Assembly (NCBI RefSeq): GCF_000353285.1
Contig: NZ_KB731324.1
Location: forward strand, 3,490,577 to 3,554,576
Length of the DNA stretch: 64,000 nt
Source: Leptolyngbya boryana PCC 6306
Lineage (GTDB): Bacteria; Cyanobacteriota; Cyanobacteriia; Leptolyngbyales; Leptolyngbyaceae
Direction: 5' to 3'
Shown here: one piece after another, positions 1 to 9,346 of the stretch
Layout of the letters: every line of letters begins with the position of its first letter
Position numbering within the stretch: position 1 is the stretch's first letter
Program-made: the position numbers and the translations under genes
The notes under the pieces: model-generated
The model's input: the letters and a program-made list of their open reading frames with translations, nothing else
Told to the model about the DNA's origin: nothing
Database searches by the model: none

Positions 1-33
1 AGAATGAAGATTTAATTACAAAAGGCGATCGCT

Positions 34-993
34 GTGATTCGAGTCGGAATAGTTGGAACTGGGTATGCCGCAAAACTGCGGGCAGAAGCTATCAATCAAG
101 ACGATCGCGCGAAGTTAGTGGGAGTAGCTGGACATCGAGCGGATAAGACAACTGAATTCGGACATACCCATCAAACTCAAGCATTTAATGCTTGGCAAGA
201 GTTACTCGGTGCTGTTGATTTGGTGATCATTTGCGGTGTGAATTCAGAACATAGCTCGATCGCTCAAACGGCGCTTGAATCGGGCAAGCATGTGGTTGTG
301 GAATATCCTTTAGCCATCGATCTTGAATCTGCGACAACTGCGATCGAGACGGCTCGTGCTCAGAATCGATTACTTCATGTTGAACATATCGAACTACTCG
401 GGGGAGTCCATCAGGCATTTTTGCGATCGCTTTCCCAAATTGGCACGCCTTTTTATGCCCGCTATGCGACCGCCACACCTCAACATCCTGCACCTGCTAA
501 ATGGACTTACAATCCCTCTGTTTTTGGGTTTCCACTTGTAGGAGCATTGTCTCGGCTCCATCGGCTTGTTCACGTCTTTGGACAGGTCGAATCTGTGAGT
601 TGTCAGAATCGATATTTGAACTTACAGAGCGATCGTTTTTTGGGCTGTATGTGTAAGGCGCAACTGAACTTTCAGAATGGCGTCATTGCGGATGTTGTAT
701 ATAGCAAAGGTGAAACAGCATGGAGCGCAGAACGCAAGTTAGAAGTTCAAGGTGATCAAGGCGCATTAGTCTTTGAGGGCGATTCAGGTGTGTTGATCAA
801 TTCTGAAGGTGCAACGCCGATCGAGATTGGTGCGCGCCGAGGTTTATTTACCAAAGATACCAGTGCAGTTTTAGATTATTTGTTAGACGGCAAGCCCCTC
901 TATGTCCAACCTGAAGAAAGTTTGTATACCTTGAAAGTTGCGATTGCTGCTCAGCGATCGGCAGAATCCGGACAAACGATTCGCATCGATTAA
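34..993 (+). CDS. bvdR: Biliverdin reductase (Gfo/Idh/MocA fold)
   Basis: It reduces biliverdin to bilirubin with NAD(P)H in the cytoplasm; in cyanobacteria it is linked to phycobilin metabolism. The 319-aa protein opens with a Rossmann nucleotide-binding motif (GIVGTGYAA, residues 5-13), has EYPLA near 90-94, and a characteristic block HVEHIELLGGVHQ at 115-127 followed by FYARYAT and WTYNP. I recognise this combination from the Synechocystis BvdR (Slr1784) type rather than from generic sugar oxidoreductases. The start is GTG directly after a HIP1 octamer (25-32), with no earlier in-frame ATG in the window. It stands alone; the next gene is convergent. Generic oxidoreductase is the only serious alternative. 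Confidence 0.9.
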   Translation: MIRVGIVGTGYAAKLRAEAINQDDRAKLVGVAGHRADKTTEFGHTHQTQAFNAWQELLGAVDLVIICGVNSEHSSIAQTALESGKHVVVEYPLAIDLESATTAIETARAQNRLLHVEHIELLGGVHQAFLRSLSQIGTPFYARYATATPQHPAPAKWTYNPSVFGFPLVGALSRLHRLVHVFGQVESVSCQNRYLNLQSDRFLGCMCKAQLNFQNGVIADVVYSKGETAWSAERKLEVQGDQGALVFEGDSGVLINSEGATPIEIGARRGLFTKDTSAVLDYLLDGKPLYVQPEESLYTLKVAIAAQRSAESGQTIRID

Positions 994-1066
994 GCACTTC
1001 GTTGCAACTTTGTTCAACTCTTGTCGATGCTGTAAGTCGAGCAAAGTTGCAACACATCCTACTTCC

Positions 1067-1960
1067 CTAGCGATCGCAAGCCGCCTCTCGTTGGCTCGGC
1101 GTTGCATCTGGATAAAATGTCACAATTCCGCGTGCCGCTTTCACAAACACCGCTTTAAAAGGAACCCTTGCTTCTGGATCTCGTACCGTAAACAAACAAA
1201 CGGACTTACTACTCGAAGTCGATCGCGAAGTTTTAAACGCGATCGTGGCATCTGTCAAAAGCTCCTCAGCATTACTCACATAGGAATATCCCTTTTTCGC
1301 ATCTCTAGAGATCACCTGATTGCCCCGACGCACCTCAACGCCTAAGGTATAGATTTTCCCTTCGACCACCTCTTCTGCTTGAGCATTATTCGGCAATCGT
1401 CCTGCAATTCCGGCTTGCTGCAACTGCCAGTAACGCCCTACATAATGCAATCCTCCAATTTGCTGTGAGCCTCGCAGTTCACCACAGAAGATATGCTCAA
1501 ACCCTTTTCGATTTGACCAAATCGTCAGCAGATCATCTTGAAACTGCTGATCACTTCTGCGACCTGGAAAAATCTCACCCCCTACTGCGGTTTTAATCCT
1601 TTGCACAACATCAGGCGATTCTGCAAACAATCGACGCAATCTAACGGTTCCAACCGGGCTACCAAACTCTCCGCAAGTTGCAAGTACTTTGCGATCGAAC
1701 TCATTCAATTGCGGTGCAGGCGGAGTAATGTCTACTAAGCGATCGCGAGGAATGCCGACTTGCGCTGGATTATTTTCTTGATCAAAAAATGGCAAAAGTG
1801 CTGACCTAGCTGAAATCGCGCGAGTTGGTTTGGGTTTCTTCTGTCTCGCTTGGTATTCAATTCGGGGACTAGATTGAGCCAATGCAGAGGAGTAAACCGT
1901 TGTTACACCGAGTAAGAGAAGTCCAGAGCCTACTAGCCCAACTTTGAGAAATTGTTTCAT
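1067..1960 (-). CDS. Exported EndoU-like nuclease domain protein
   Basis: The 297-aa protein has an N-terminal signal peptide (hydrophobic 8-27, cleavage likely after ALA/Q near residue 29), a proline/basic linker, and a C-terminal domain. That domain shows HIFCGE (His156), GG-LHYVGRYW (His172) and a later beta-rich segment with lysines. This His...His...Lys arrangement fits the bacterial EndoU-type endoribonuclease fold. Such proteins act outside the cytoplasm, either as secreted nucleases or, in polymorphic toxin systems, as toxin tips. No immunity-like gene lies next to it. The flanking genes, bvdR (convergent) and a divergent lipoprotein, give no functional hint. The fold assignment is motif-based and activity is untested. 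Confidence 0.65.
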   Translation of the reverse strand: MKQFLKVGLVGSGLLLLGVTTVYSSALAQSSPRIEYQARQKKPKPTRAISARSALLPFFDQENNPAQVGIPRDRLVDITPPAPQLNEFDRKVLATCGEFGSPVGTVRLRRLFAESPDVVQRIKTAVGGEIFPGRRSDQQFQDDLLTIWSNRKGFEHIFCGELRGSQQIGGLHYVGRYWQLQQAGIAGRLPNNAQAEEVVEGKIYTLGVEVRRGNQVISRDAKKGYSYVSNAEELLTDATIAFKTSRSTSSSKSVCLFTVRDPEARVPFKAVFVKAARGIVTFYPDATPSQREAACDR

Positions 1961-2058
1961 CGCTCACCATCTACGAATGTCATGCCAAAAATTGGGCACT
2001 ACTAAACGTAGACCATGATACGCGCCTTCCAGTTTCTCACTTACCTAAAAAATCTCTT

Positions 2059-2271
2059 ATGCGCTCCAAAATTCCGGTTGGACTGCTCTTGCTAGTGAGT
2101 TTAATTTTCGTTGGATGTGGTGATCGATTTTTGCCATCCGCGATCGGGAAATATAGCTTGCAGGCTCGAACTGCGATCGACCAACTCTTAATCAATGCTT
2201 TTCCACGGTGGCAACCTAAAACAAATCCGAACCAGCGGACTGAAGACGCGGTTCGGAATATGAAGAAGTAG
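2059..2271 (+). CDS. Small predicted lipoprotein
   Basis: A 70-aa protein with a basic N-terminus, a hydrophobic stretch (6-18) and a lipobox ending FVGC at residue 20, so the mature form would be a lipid-anchored peptide of about 50 residues. I do not recognise a family. It is divergent from the EndoU-like gene. A pyrimidine-rich cyanobacterial repeat separates it from the convergent ilvC. The ATG is the first possible start, and the short length and lipobox make it plausible as a gene. Confidence 0.55.
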   Translation: MRSKIPVGLLLLVSLIFVGCGDRFLPSAIGKYSLQARTAIDQLLINAFPRWQPKTNPNQRTEDAVRNMKK

Positions 2272-2314
2272 GGAATGAGAGCATAAAGAATCAGGGAGTC
2301 CTTAGAAATTTTAT

Positions 2315-2345
2315 CTCCCTACTCCCCACTCCCTACTCCCTACTT
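2315..2345. repeat. STRR-type CTCCCTA/CTCCCCA heptamer repeat
   Basis: A run of imperfect 7-mers of the ACTCCCT / ACTCCCC type, ending at the ilvC stop codon. The same low-complexity heptamer type recurs at 38587-38633, 47854-47872, 55754-55792, 62399-62465 and 63316-63345. It resembles the short tandemly repeated repetitive (STRR) sequences described from filamentous cyanobacteria. All copies are intergenic. Confidence 0.7.
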
Positions 2346-4133
<1,788 letters not shown>

Positions 4134-4499
4134 ATGTCTTCTAAAGCTGTAAAAGTTTCGGCATTGGTTTATGCGATCGTGTTTTTAACAATTCTCATCC
4201 TTGCCTACACGGGGAACCTTCCCACCCAACTCGACTTCATTCCCTACTTGGATAAGATCGGGCATGTCATTCTCTACGCGATCGCAACCTATCTCGGACA
4301 TTCCCTTTTCGGATATCGTCGTCTGCGAAATGGGTTGCCAATTTTCCCACTTCTTTTTGCGATATTCACGATCGTTGAAGAAGCAGTGCAAGGATTCTCA
4401 CCCAATCGCACGCTGGATGCGATCGACCTAGTGATGAGTTTATTCGGGATTGGCTTGGGGTATCAGCTCGCCGAAAACGGCAACAAGCGCCGTTCCTAA
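4134..4499 (+). CDS. VanZ-like family membrane protein
   Basis: A 121-aa protein with hydrophobic segments near residues 8-25, 43-60, 68-86 and 98-115. It carries the VanZ-family signature region: DKIGHVILYAI, then EEAVQGFSPNRTLDAIDL near the third helix. VanZ-like proteins are small integral membrane proteins. The name comes from the teicoplanin-resistance accessory gene, and the role in cyanobacteria is unknown, so no resistance function should be inferred. It is convergent with the DUF4359 gene, 16 bp away. Confidence 0.75.
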   Translation: MSSKAVKVSALVYAIVFLTILILAYTGNLPTQLDFIPYLDKIGHVILYAIATYLGHSLFGYRRLRNGLPIFPLLFAIFTIVEEAVQGFSPNRTLDAIDLVMSLFGIGLGYQLAENGNKRRS

Positions 4500-4515
4500 C
4501 ACCACAAAGCCGAGT

Positions 4516-4914
4516 TTATGGAGTCCGACTCTGCTCAGCCTGATAAATGTAGAACTTGCCAAACATACCAACGGTTTCCAACTGAAACGCAGGCAAGTCA
4601 AGAAAAATGGGCAAATTCGGCACAATCGATCGCGTGGATAAATTCGTACGATAAATGCTGAATAGTCCGAAATTTTGGCGATCGGTACTTTGGAGAATTA
4701 ATTTTTTAACCTGTGCTTGATTATCTTGAACAAACTGCGGGCACTGCTCGCGAATAATTTGAGGCACTTTTTGACAGCCTTCAGCTTTGATTTGCTGTAA
4801 TGCAAATTCTCCAAATGCGGCTTCATCAGGATTAGTCAGCGCCATGAATCCTGCACCTCCCAGCATTGCTAACCCAACAGTCCCCAAAAGAATCTGAGAG
4901 GATTTCATCTTCAC
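4516..4914 (-). CDS. DUF4359-type exported protein
   Basis: A 132-aa protein with an N-terminal membrane anchor or signal segment (residues 7-27), then FGEFALQQIKAEGC, a cysteine-containing helical region (EQCPQFV) and a beta-rich C-terminus ending FYIYQAEQSRTP. The layout (anchor, a Cys pair, a short globular domain) fits the uncharacterised DUF4359 family, which I recall as mainly cyanobacterial. It is probably periplasmic and membrane-tethered. The function is unknown. Confidence 0.6.
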   Translation of the reverse strand: MKMKSSQILLGTVGLAMLGGAGFMALTNPDEAAFGEFALQQIKAEGCQKVPQIIREQCPQFVQDNQAQVKKLILQSTDRQNFGLFSIYRTNLSTRSIVPNLPIFLDLPAFQLETVGMFGKFYIYQAEQSRTP

Positions 4915-5024
4915 ACCACCCCGCTACAATTCACGATTTGGTCTTCTATGACGTTTTACCAAGTCTACATGTTCTCAGATTCTTGAACTTATCTAATTTC
5001 TTATGCTATGATCATTAACGCAAT

Positions 5025-5098
5025 GGCGAGCGTAGCCAAGTGGTTAAGGCAGAGGATTGTGGTTCCTCCACTCGGGGGTTCGAGTCCCCTCGTTCGCC
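5025..5098 (+). tRNA. trnH-GUG: tRNA-His (anticodon GTG)
   Basis: A full cloverleaf can be drawn by hand. Acceptor strands are 5026-5032 and 5091-5097; the D-arm is at 5035-5050. The anticodon stem is 5052-5056/5064-5068 around loop TTGTGGT with anticodon GTG at 5059-5061. The T-arm is 5074-5078/5086-5090 around TTCGAGT. The extra 5' G at 5025 opposite C5098 is the G-1 diagnostic of histidine tRNA. CCA is not encoded. Confidence 0.97.
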
Positions 5099-5192
5099 CT
5101 TCCTGGTTCTAGTAAATCCAAATGGAGACTTTTCTGAAGTCTCCCTAGAGCCGAAAATTAAATCCTTCAAAGGTGGGCAAAGTCCATCTCTT

Positions 5193-5229
5193 GACCCTTT
5201 GCCCTGTTCGACAAAGGGTCGAATTTTTT
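5193..5229 (+). terminator. Rho-independent terminator after tRNA-His
   Basis: A 9-bp perfect stem (GACCCTTTG, 5193-5201, with CAAAGGGTC, 5212-5220) followed by GAATTTTTT. It lies about 95 nt past the tRNA 3' end and probably ends its precursor transcript. Confidence 0.75.
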
Positions 5230-5448
5230 ATGGAAATCTGTAAGCGATTCACGCTTTTAGGTCTGAAAGCTTCTTGATTGAGTAGACGTTACGATCGCCG
5301 CTTTCCATGTCTTTTTCCTTGCGAGTCGTGTGTCCCTTGAACTTCTAAAAAATTGACCTTAACTGAGATTCCTGAGATCCCTAACTTTCCTTAATTTACC
5401 CTTATCGACTGGGGGAAGCAGACCGAGTAACTTAAAGATATCAACGAC

Positions 5449-5473
5449 GAAAGCCTCTTCAGATAAGGCTTTC
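5449..5473 (+). promoter_or_regulatory. Leader stem-loop upstream of the triple-repeat gene
   Basis: A perfect 8-bp inverted repeat (GAAAGCCT, 5449-5456; AGGCTTTC, 5466-5473) lies 25 nt before the ATG and just upstream of the ribosome-binding site. It has no T-tract, so it is more likely a 5'-UTR structure than a terminator. Confidence 0.35.
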
Positions 5474-5498
5474 AAGACTTTAAGAAGGAGCTTCCCAC

Positions 5499-6404
5499 AT
5501 GACCGTCACTCTAAAATCTCAATTCCGTCACGCTGTACTCAAAGCCACCGCTCTCTTGAGCATCACGGTTCCACTCCTGATGCTCTCAGCCCCTGAAGCT
5601 GCCCAAGCAGACGCACCCCAAGCTCAATGTACTCAAGCACTCGGCATCAATATCTGTGCCAATCTGCAACCTGCCGCCTATGAACTCTACGCCCAATCCA
5701 ATAACATCACGAGTGAAAGAACGCTGTTGCCGCCTGAAGGCGGGTGTCCGGTTTTCACAATCAACGCTCCGAGTGGTCGTTTTCGGGTAGAAGGCTGTTT
5801 TAAACTTGGTTCACCTGCCACACTGGAAGGTGCAGTGACACGCATCGGCACGACTCAACAACAAGCGTTTAGCTTGAACTTACCCGACGGCCACTTCTTA
5901 GGAGACGACCGCCATTTGGGAGAAAAAGGATATGCGTATTATTTAGATGGTGTACAAGTGGCAACGGAACCGAAATGGTCACGTCAAGATGCAATCACTC
6001 ACCTGGAATTGGCGAAAAAGACTTATCCCAACCGAAAGGGCGAAGGCTATTTCGACGGGAGGAAGCTGGGGTATGAATTATTTTGGGATGGGGTGCGAGT
6101 CGGTTTTGAACCAAGTTGGAGCATTGCACAGGCAATCAATAACCTGCAATACAACAAGAAAGCTTATCCTGAGAAGCGAGTTGAAGGAATGCTCAACGGA
6201 CAAAAGCTGGAGTATGAATTGTTTTGGAATGGGGTACGAGTGGGGTTTGAACCGGGTTGGACAAAGCAACAAGCGATCGACAACCTCCGTTGGAATAAAC
6301 AGACCTACCCAAATAAAAACGTAACAGGCTTGTTCAACGGTGAACTGATCGTTTTCCAGCGACCCGCTACCCGTCCTCCAGTTGTGAGACCCTCATCAGT
6401 CTAA
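5499..6404 (+). CDS. Exported protein with three tandem C-terminal repeats
   Basis: A 301-aa protein with a signal peptide (hydrophobic 14-31, cleavage near AAQA/D at 34-38). The cysteine-containing first half is unrecognised. The second half has three tandem units of about 44 residues, starting near 146, 187 and 231, each reading roughly Y-x-LFWDGVRVGFEPSWS-x-QAI-x-NL-x-K-x-YP followed by a short F/L-NG linker. The first copy is the most diverged (YYLDGVQVATEPKWS). The start ATG is well placed behind AAGGAG at 5482-5487. The repeats suggest a periplasmic or surface binding module, and I know of no named family. It is preceded by a 5' leader hairpin. Confidence 0.75.
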   Translation: MTVTLKSQFRHAVLKATALLSITVPLLMLSAPEAAQADAPQAQCTQALGINICANLQPAAYELYAQSNNITSERTLLPPEGGCPVFTINAPSGRFRVEGCFKLGSPATLEGAVTRIGTTQQQAFSLNLPDGHFLGDDRHLGEKGYAYYLDGVQVATEPKWSRQDAITHLELAKKTYPNRKGEGYFDGRKLGYELFWDGVRVGFEPSWSIAQAINNLQYNKKAYPEKRVEGMLNGQKLEYELFWNGVRVGFEPGWTKQQAIDNLRWNKQTYPNKNVTGLFNGELIVFQRPATRPPVVRPSSV

Positions 6405-6561
6405 GCACAGTTCCTCCCGTTCGCTGTGTAGAGTGCGGGGAGAAGATGCAACGTTCCTCCTTCTGAAGCGGAAGCATATCCCTTGCGAGTGACGACTCAA
6501 TGCTTTTGAAACAAGAAGATGGTATCACAAACTACAAAATGTGATTAAGCAGGAGGAAAAC

Positions 6562-7134
6562 ATGGCTGTAATGAACCATAGACGAGCCGTTGGTGTCTTT
6601 TCCACTTCTCAAGCAGCAGAACAGGCTTTAACTGAATTGCGGGATGCTAGATTTCCGATGGATCGCGTCTCGGTGATTGGGCGAAACACCGATCGATTGG
6701 AAGACAGTCGTCATATCGGGGAAACACATGTTCAGGATCTTTCTGAAACCACTCATGTTGATGAAGGATTGAAGACAGGCGCAGCAGCAGGCGGCGCAGT
6801 TGGGGGTCTAACAGGCTTACTTGTTGGACTGGGTACACTTGCAATTCCTGGTGTAGGGCCAATTCTGTTAGCAGGCGCGACAGCAACAACACTCGCAACG
6901 ACCTTGGCAGGTGGAGCGATCGGAGCTGCGGCAGGCGGGCTGCTTGGTGGACTCATCGGGTTGGGAATTCCAGAAGATCGAGCACGGGTTTACCACGATT
7001 ACGTTACTCGTGGAGAATATCTTGTGATTGTCGATGGAACAGACACAGAAATTCACCAGGCTGAATCTATTCTCAAGCATCGAGGCATTCACGATTGGGA
7101 AATTTACTCTTCTCCGACTTCTGCGGTTCGATAA
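6562..7134 (+). CDS. General-stress-like (GSP17M/YflT-type) glycine-rich membrane-associated protein
   Basis: A 190-aa protein. The N-terminal alpha/beta region (RAVGVFSTSQAAEQALTELR, then MDRVSVIGR) resembles the GSP17M/YflT general stress domain. A long Ala/Gly-rich hydrophobic central section (about 70-135), with GG and GxxxG motifs, probably inserts in or across a membrane. A second alpha/beta segment (YLVIVDGTD) closes the protein. The ATG at 6562 is chosen over the upstream GTG (6541) because AGGAGG at 6551-6556 is ideally spaced. It lies upstream of a BON lipoprotein, and the pair looks like an envelope-stress neighbourhood. Confidence 0.65.
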   Translation: MAVMNHRRAVGVFSTSQAAEQALTELRDARFPMDRVSVIGRNTDRLEDSRHIGETHVQDLSETTHVDEGLKTGAAAGGAVGGLTGLLVGLGTLAIPGVGPILLAGATATTLATTLAGGAIGAAAGGLLGGLIGLGIPEDRARVYHDYVTRGEYLVIVDGTDTEIHQAESILKHRGIHDWEIYSSPTSAVR

Positions 7135-7222
7135 AACAGACGGTGAGATAGCTACGGTCTAGTGCGGCTTTGACGATGCTTTCTCACTTGTGTTGAGACT
7201 GTAATTCTAGAGCAATAAACCT

Positions 7223-7687
7223 ATGAAAAAGATAATGACGCTAGCGCTGAGCAGCATTCTCCTACTTGGAGTCGCTGCTTGTGAAAGCAATTCATCAAAA
7301 ACGAGTGAAAGCGCTCCCAATTCGACTGAGAAGACTGGGGAAGTTCCGACGAATCAAACTGCCCAAAATAATCAGAACGATGCCGCAAGCAAAGTGCGAA
7401 GAGATCAATTGAACTCTGATATTCGCGCTCGCGAACAACGGAGTAATGCAACGGGCGGAGATACTGATCGCGCTGATAGTGATCTAGCAAGAGAAGTCGG
7501 CAGCAAGCTGGAAGCGAATATTCCCAATGGTCAGTTAACGATTAAAGCGAAAGATGGTGCAGTCGTTGTTTCTGGGACCGTACAAACTCAAGATCAGCTC
7601 AATAAGATTGAGCCTTTATCCAAGGAGATCAAAGGCGTTAAGACAGTCAACGTTGCGGCAAAGGTTGCTCCTGCTCAAAAGCAGTAG
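7223..7687 (+). CDS. BON-domain lipoprotein
   Basis: A 154-aa protein with a lipoprotein signal (hydrophobic 6-18, lipobox GVAAC with Cys20), a long low-complexity Ser/Asn/Thr/Gln linker (21-80), and one C-terminal BON domain (about 85-150: LTIKAKDGAVVVSGTV, then KGVKTVNVAAKV). BON domains bind phospholipid surfaces and occur in osmotic- or envelope-stress proteins such as OsmY. Anchored by lipid, it should face the periplasm. Confidence 0.85.
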   Translation: MKKIMTLALSSILLLGVAACESNSSKTSESAPNSTEKTGEVPTNQTAQNNQNDAASKVRRDQLNSDIRAREQRSNATGGDTDRADSDLAREVGSKLEANIPNGQLTIKAKDGAVVVSGTVQTQDQLNKIEPLSKEIKGVKTVNVAAKVAPAQKQ

Positions 7688-7747
7688 TGTGTGCAATTTT
7701 CAAATCGCAAGTAAACAGGATTTGAAAATTACATAAGCCTCAATCAT

Positions 7748-7788
7748 GGATGTCCTGATTCGCTGAGAATCGCACAATCAGGACGTCC
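7748..7788 (+). terminator. Probable terminator after the BON lipoprotein gene
   Basis: A 13-bp stem with one G-T pair (7748-7760 with 7776-7788) lies 60 nt past the stop. The tail is only moderately T-rich (ACTGATTTATAA), so the assignment is tentative. Confidence 0.5.
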
Positions 7789-7911
7789 ACTGATTTATAA
7801 GCAAAAGTTACTAGCTCTCAAGAGCAAATGGCACTCAGTAAAGTTGAGTTTGAGTTAGAGAAGATGCGATCGCGTATCGTCTTCTTCTCAAAGATTCAAG
7901 TTGAAGTCGTT

Positions 7912-7950
7912 AAAAAAGAGCGATCGTACAGCACTGTACGATCGCTCTTT
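7912..7950 (-). terminator. Strong terminator of chlP, HIP1-containing stem
   Basis: A perfect 16-bp inverted repeat (7915-7930 with 7935-7950, loop GCAC) followed on the minus strand by six Ts (7912-7917). It lies 19 nt beyond the chlP stop. The stem contains GAGCGATCG, a HIP1-like core, and could also stop plus-strand transcription. Confidence 0.8.
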
Positions 7951-7968
7951 ACAATTTATTTGCTCAAC

Positions 7969-9192
7969 TTAAGGCGCTAACGCATTGCCGCGAATCAAGC
8001 TGCCGATTGTTTTCGCCGTAATCTTTAATTGCACCAGCGGATTTGCCGGGACAACCGTTTTGTAGAGATAGCTATCGAAGGTCAATTTCTGAACATCGAT
8101 ATCCGAGCACATTTCGACGAATGCTTCGCGAGTTGCATCCGTCCGATAGAACACGGTTTGCAGAATATCCAACACCTTGTAGGTCAGACCATACTGCTTA
8201 TCCCACCGCTTGAGATAAACTTTCAAATCTGCCTCAGTGGGAATCCGACGACCGTTTTCGGAAAATTCAACGATCGTTTCTGCACACATCCGCGCTGACT
8301 TCGCTGCGAAGTAAATTCCTTCACCGGAAGACTTCGTCACGGTTCCCGCTGCATCGCCGACAAGAGCAACGCGACCGACAACGCGCCGAGGTCTGGGATG
8401 TTCTGGAATTGGATGCGCTTCGACGCGAATGATCTTACCGCCTCTCAGCTTTGCTGCCGCACGGGCACGAATTCCAGCTTGTAGCTTTTTGATGTCTGCT
8501 TTGTTGGGCGACATCGTTCCGGTTCCGACCGCAACGTGGTTGTATTTCGGAAACACCCAAGCGTAGAAATCTGTAGAGACATCATCACCCACATACATTT
8601 CTGCGAGGTCTTCGTAATACGCCATCTTGTCGTCTGGCAAGCTGATGCGCTCTTGGAACGCGATCGCATAGTTATAGTCACCTGCATCGATCGCTTTTGC
8701 GACGCGTGAGTTTGCCCCATCCGCGCCGATCACCAGATCGACTTCTAGGGTTGCCGCTTTTCCTTCTAAGTTGCCATCGGAATGATCCGCATAGTGTAAG
8801 GTATAAACCCCGTTTGCACTCGTTGGCAATTCCAGCTTGTGCATCGTGCCGTTAATCAGCTTCGTGCCACAAGCCACTGCGCGATCGCGTAAAAAGCCAT
8901 CTAAGACTTCGCGGCGGCACATGCCAATGTATTCATCGTCTTTTAAAGTGCTGCCGATGCTGACTTCCACGTTGGACGGGGAAATCATTTTCATCTTGCG
9001 AACTTTACGATCGATAATTTCTTCTGGCAAGTCAAACTCAGCCACCATACAGAGGGGAATAGCCCCGCCACAGGGTTTTACGTTGTCTAACTTGCGTTCG
9101 ATCAAATAGGTTTCAATACCTGCTTTTGCTAACGTTTCTGCTGCGGATGATCCAGCAGGTCCGCCGCCTACAACTGCAACCCGGAGTGTCAA
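7969..9192 (-). CDS. chlP: Geranylgeranyl diphosphate/chlorophyll reductase
   Basis: It reduces the geranylgeranyl chain to phytyl for chlorophyll and tocopherol synthesis, using NADPH, at the thylakoid membrane. The 407-aa flavoprotein begins with the FAD dinucleotide-binding motif GGGPAG (9-14). It has KPCGGAIPLCMVAEF near 39-53, a second FAD motif (GADGANSRVAKA) and GRVALVGDAAG around 270-280. Length and these blocks match cyanobacterial ChlP closely. It is monocistronic with its own terminator and convergent with the BON gene. Confidence 0.97.
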   Translation of the reverse strand: MTLRVAVVGGGPAGSSAAETLAKAGIETYLIERKLDNVKPCGGAIPLCMVAEFDLPEEIIDRKVRKMKMISPSNVEVSIGSTLKDDEYIGMCRREVLDGFLRDRAVACGTKLINGTMHKLELPTSANGVYTLHYADHSDGNLEGKAATLEVDLVIGADGANSRVAKAIDAGDYNYAIAFQERISLPDDKMAYYEDLAEMYVGDDVSTDFYAWVFPKYNHVAVGTGTMSPNKADIKKLQAGIRARAAAKLRGGKIIRVEAHPIPEHPRPRRVVGRVALVGDAAGTVTKSSGEGIYFAAKSARMCAETIVEFSENGRRIPTEADLKVYLKRWDKQYGLTYKVLDILQTVFYRTDATREAFVEMCSDIDVQKLTFDSYLYKTVVPANPLVQLKITAKTIGSLIRGNALAP

Positions 9193-9346
9193 AGGTTTTC
9201 TCCCAATTTCTTAAAAGCTACGAGAGCAATGGTATCACGCCTGTTTTGCTCATCTGTTACGGAGTGCCGCAAGTTGAAACACAGCTTAACAATTCCTCTC
9301 GCCAGGTTTCGAGTGCATCAATGTACTTATGCTGAACACTTTGCAA

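Noticed and set aside
4134-4499. Antibiotic resistance gene because of the VanZ name
   Set aside because: VanZ-like proteins are widespread membrane proteins; no other glycopeptide-resistance gene is present.
5040-5243. Open frame running through tRNA-His and its terminator
   Set aside because: It overlaps the tRNA and the terminator hairpin; the frame is a by-product of their sequence.
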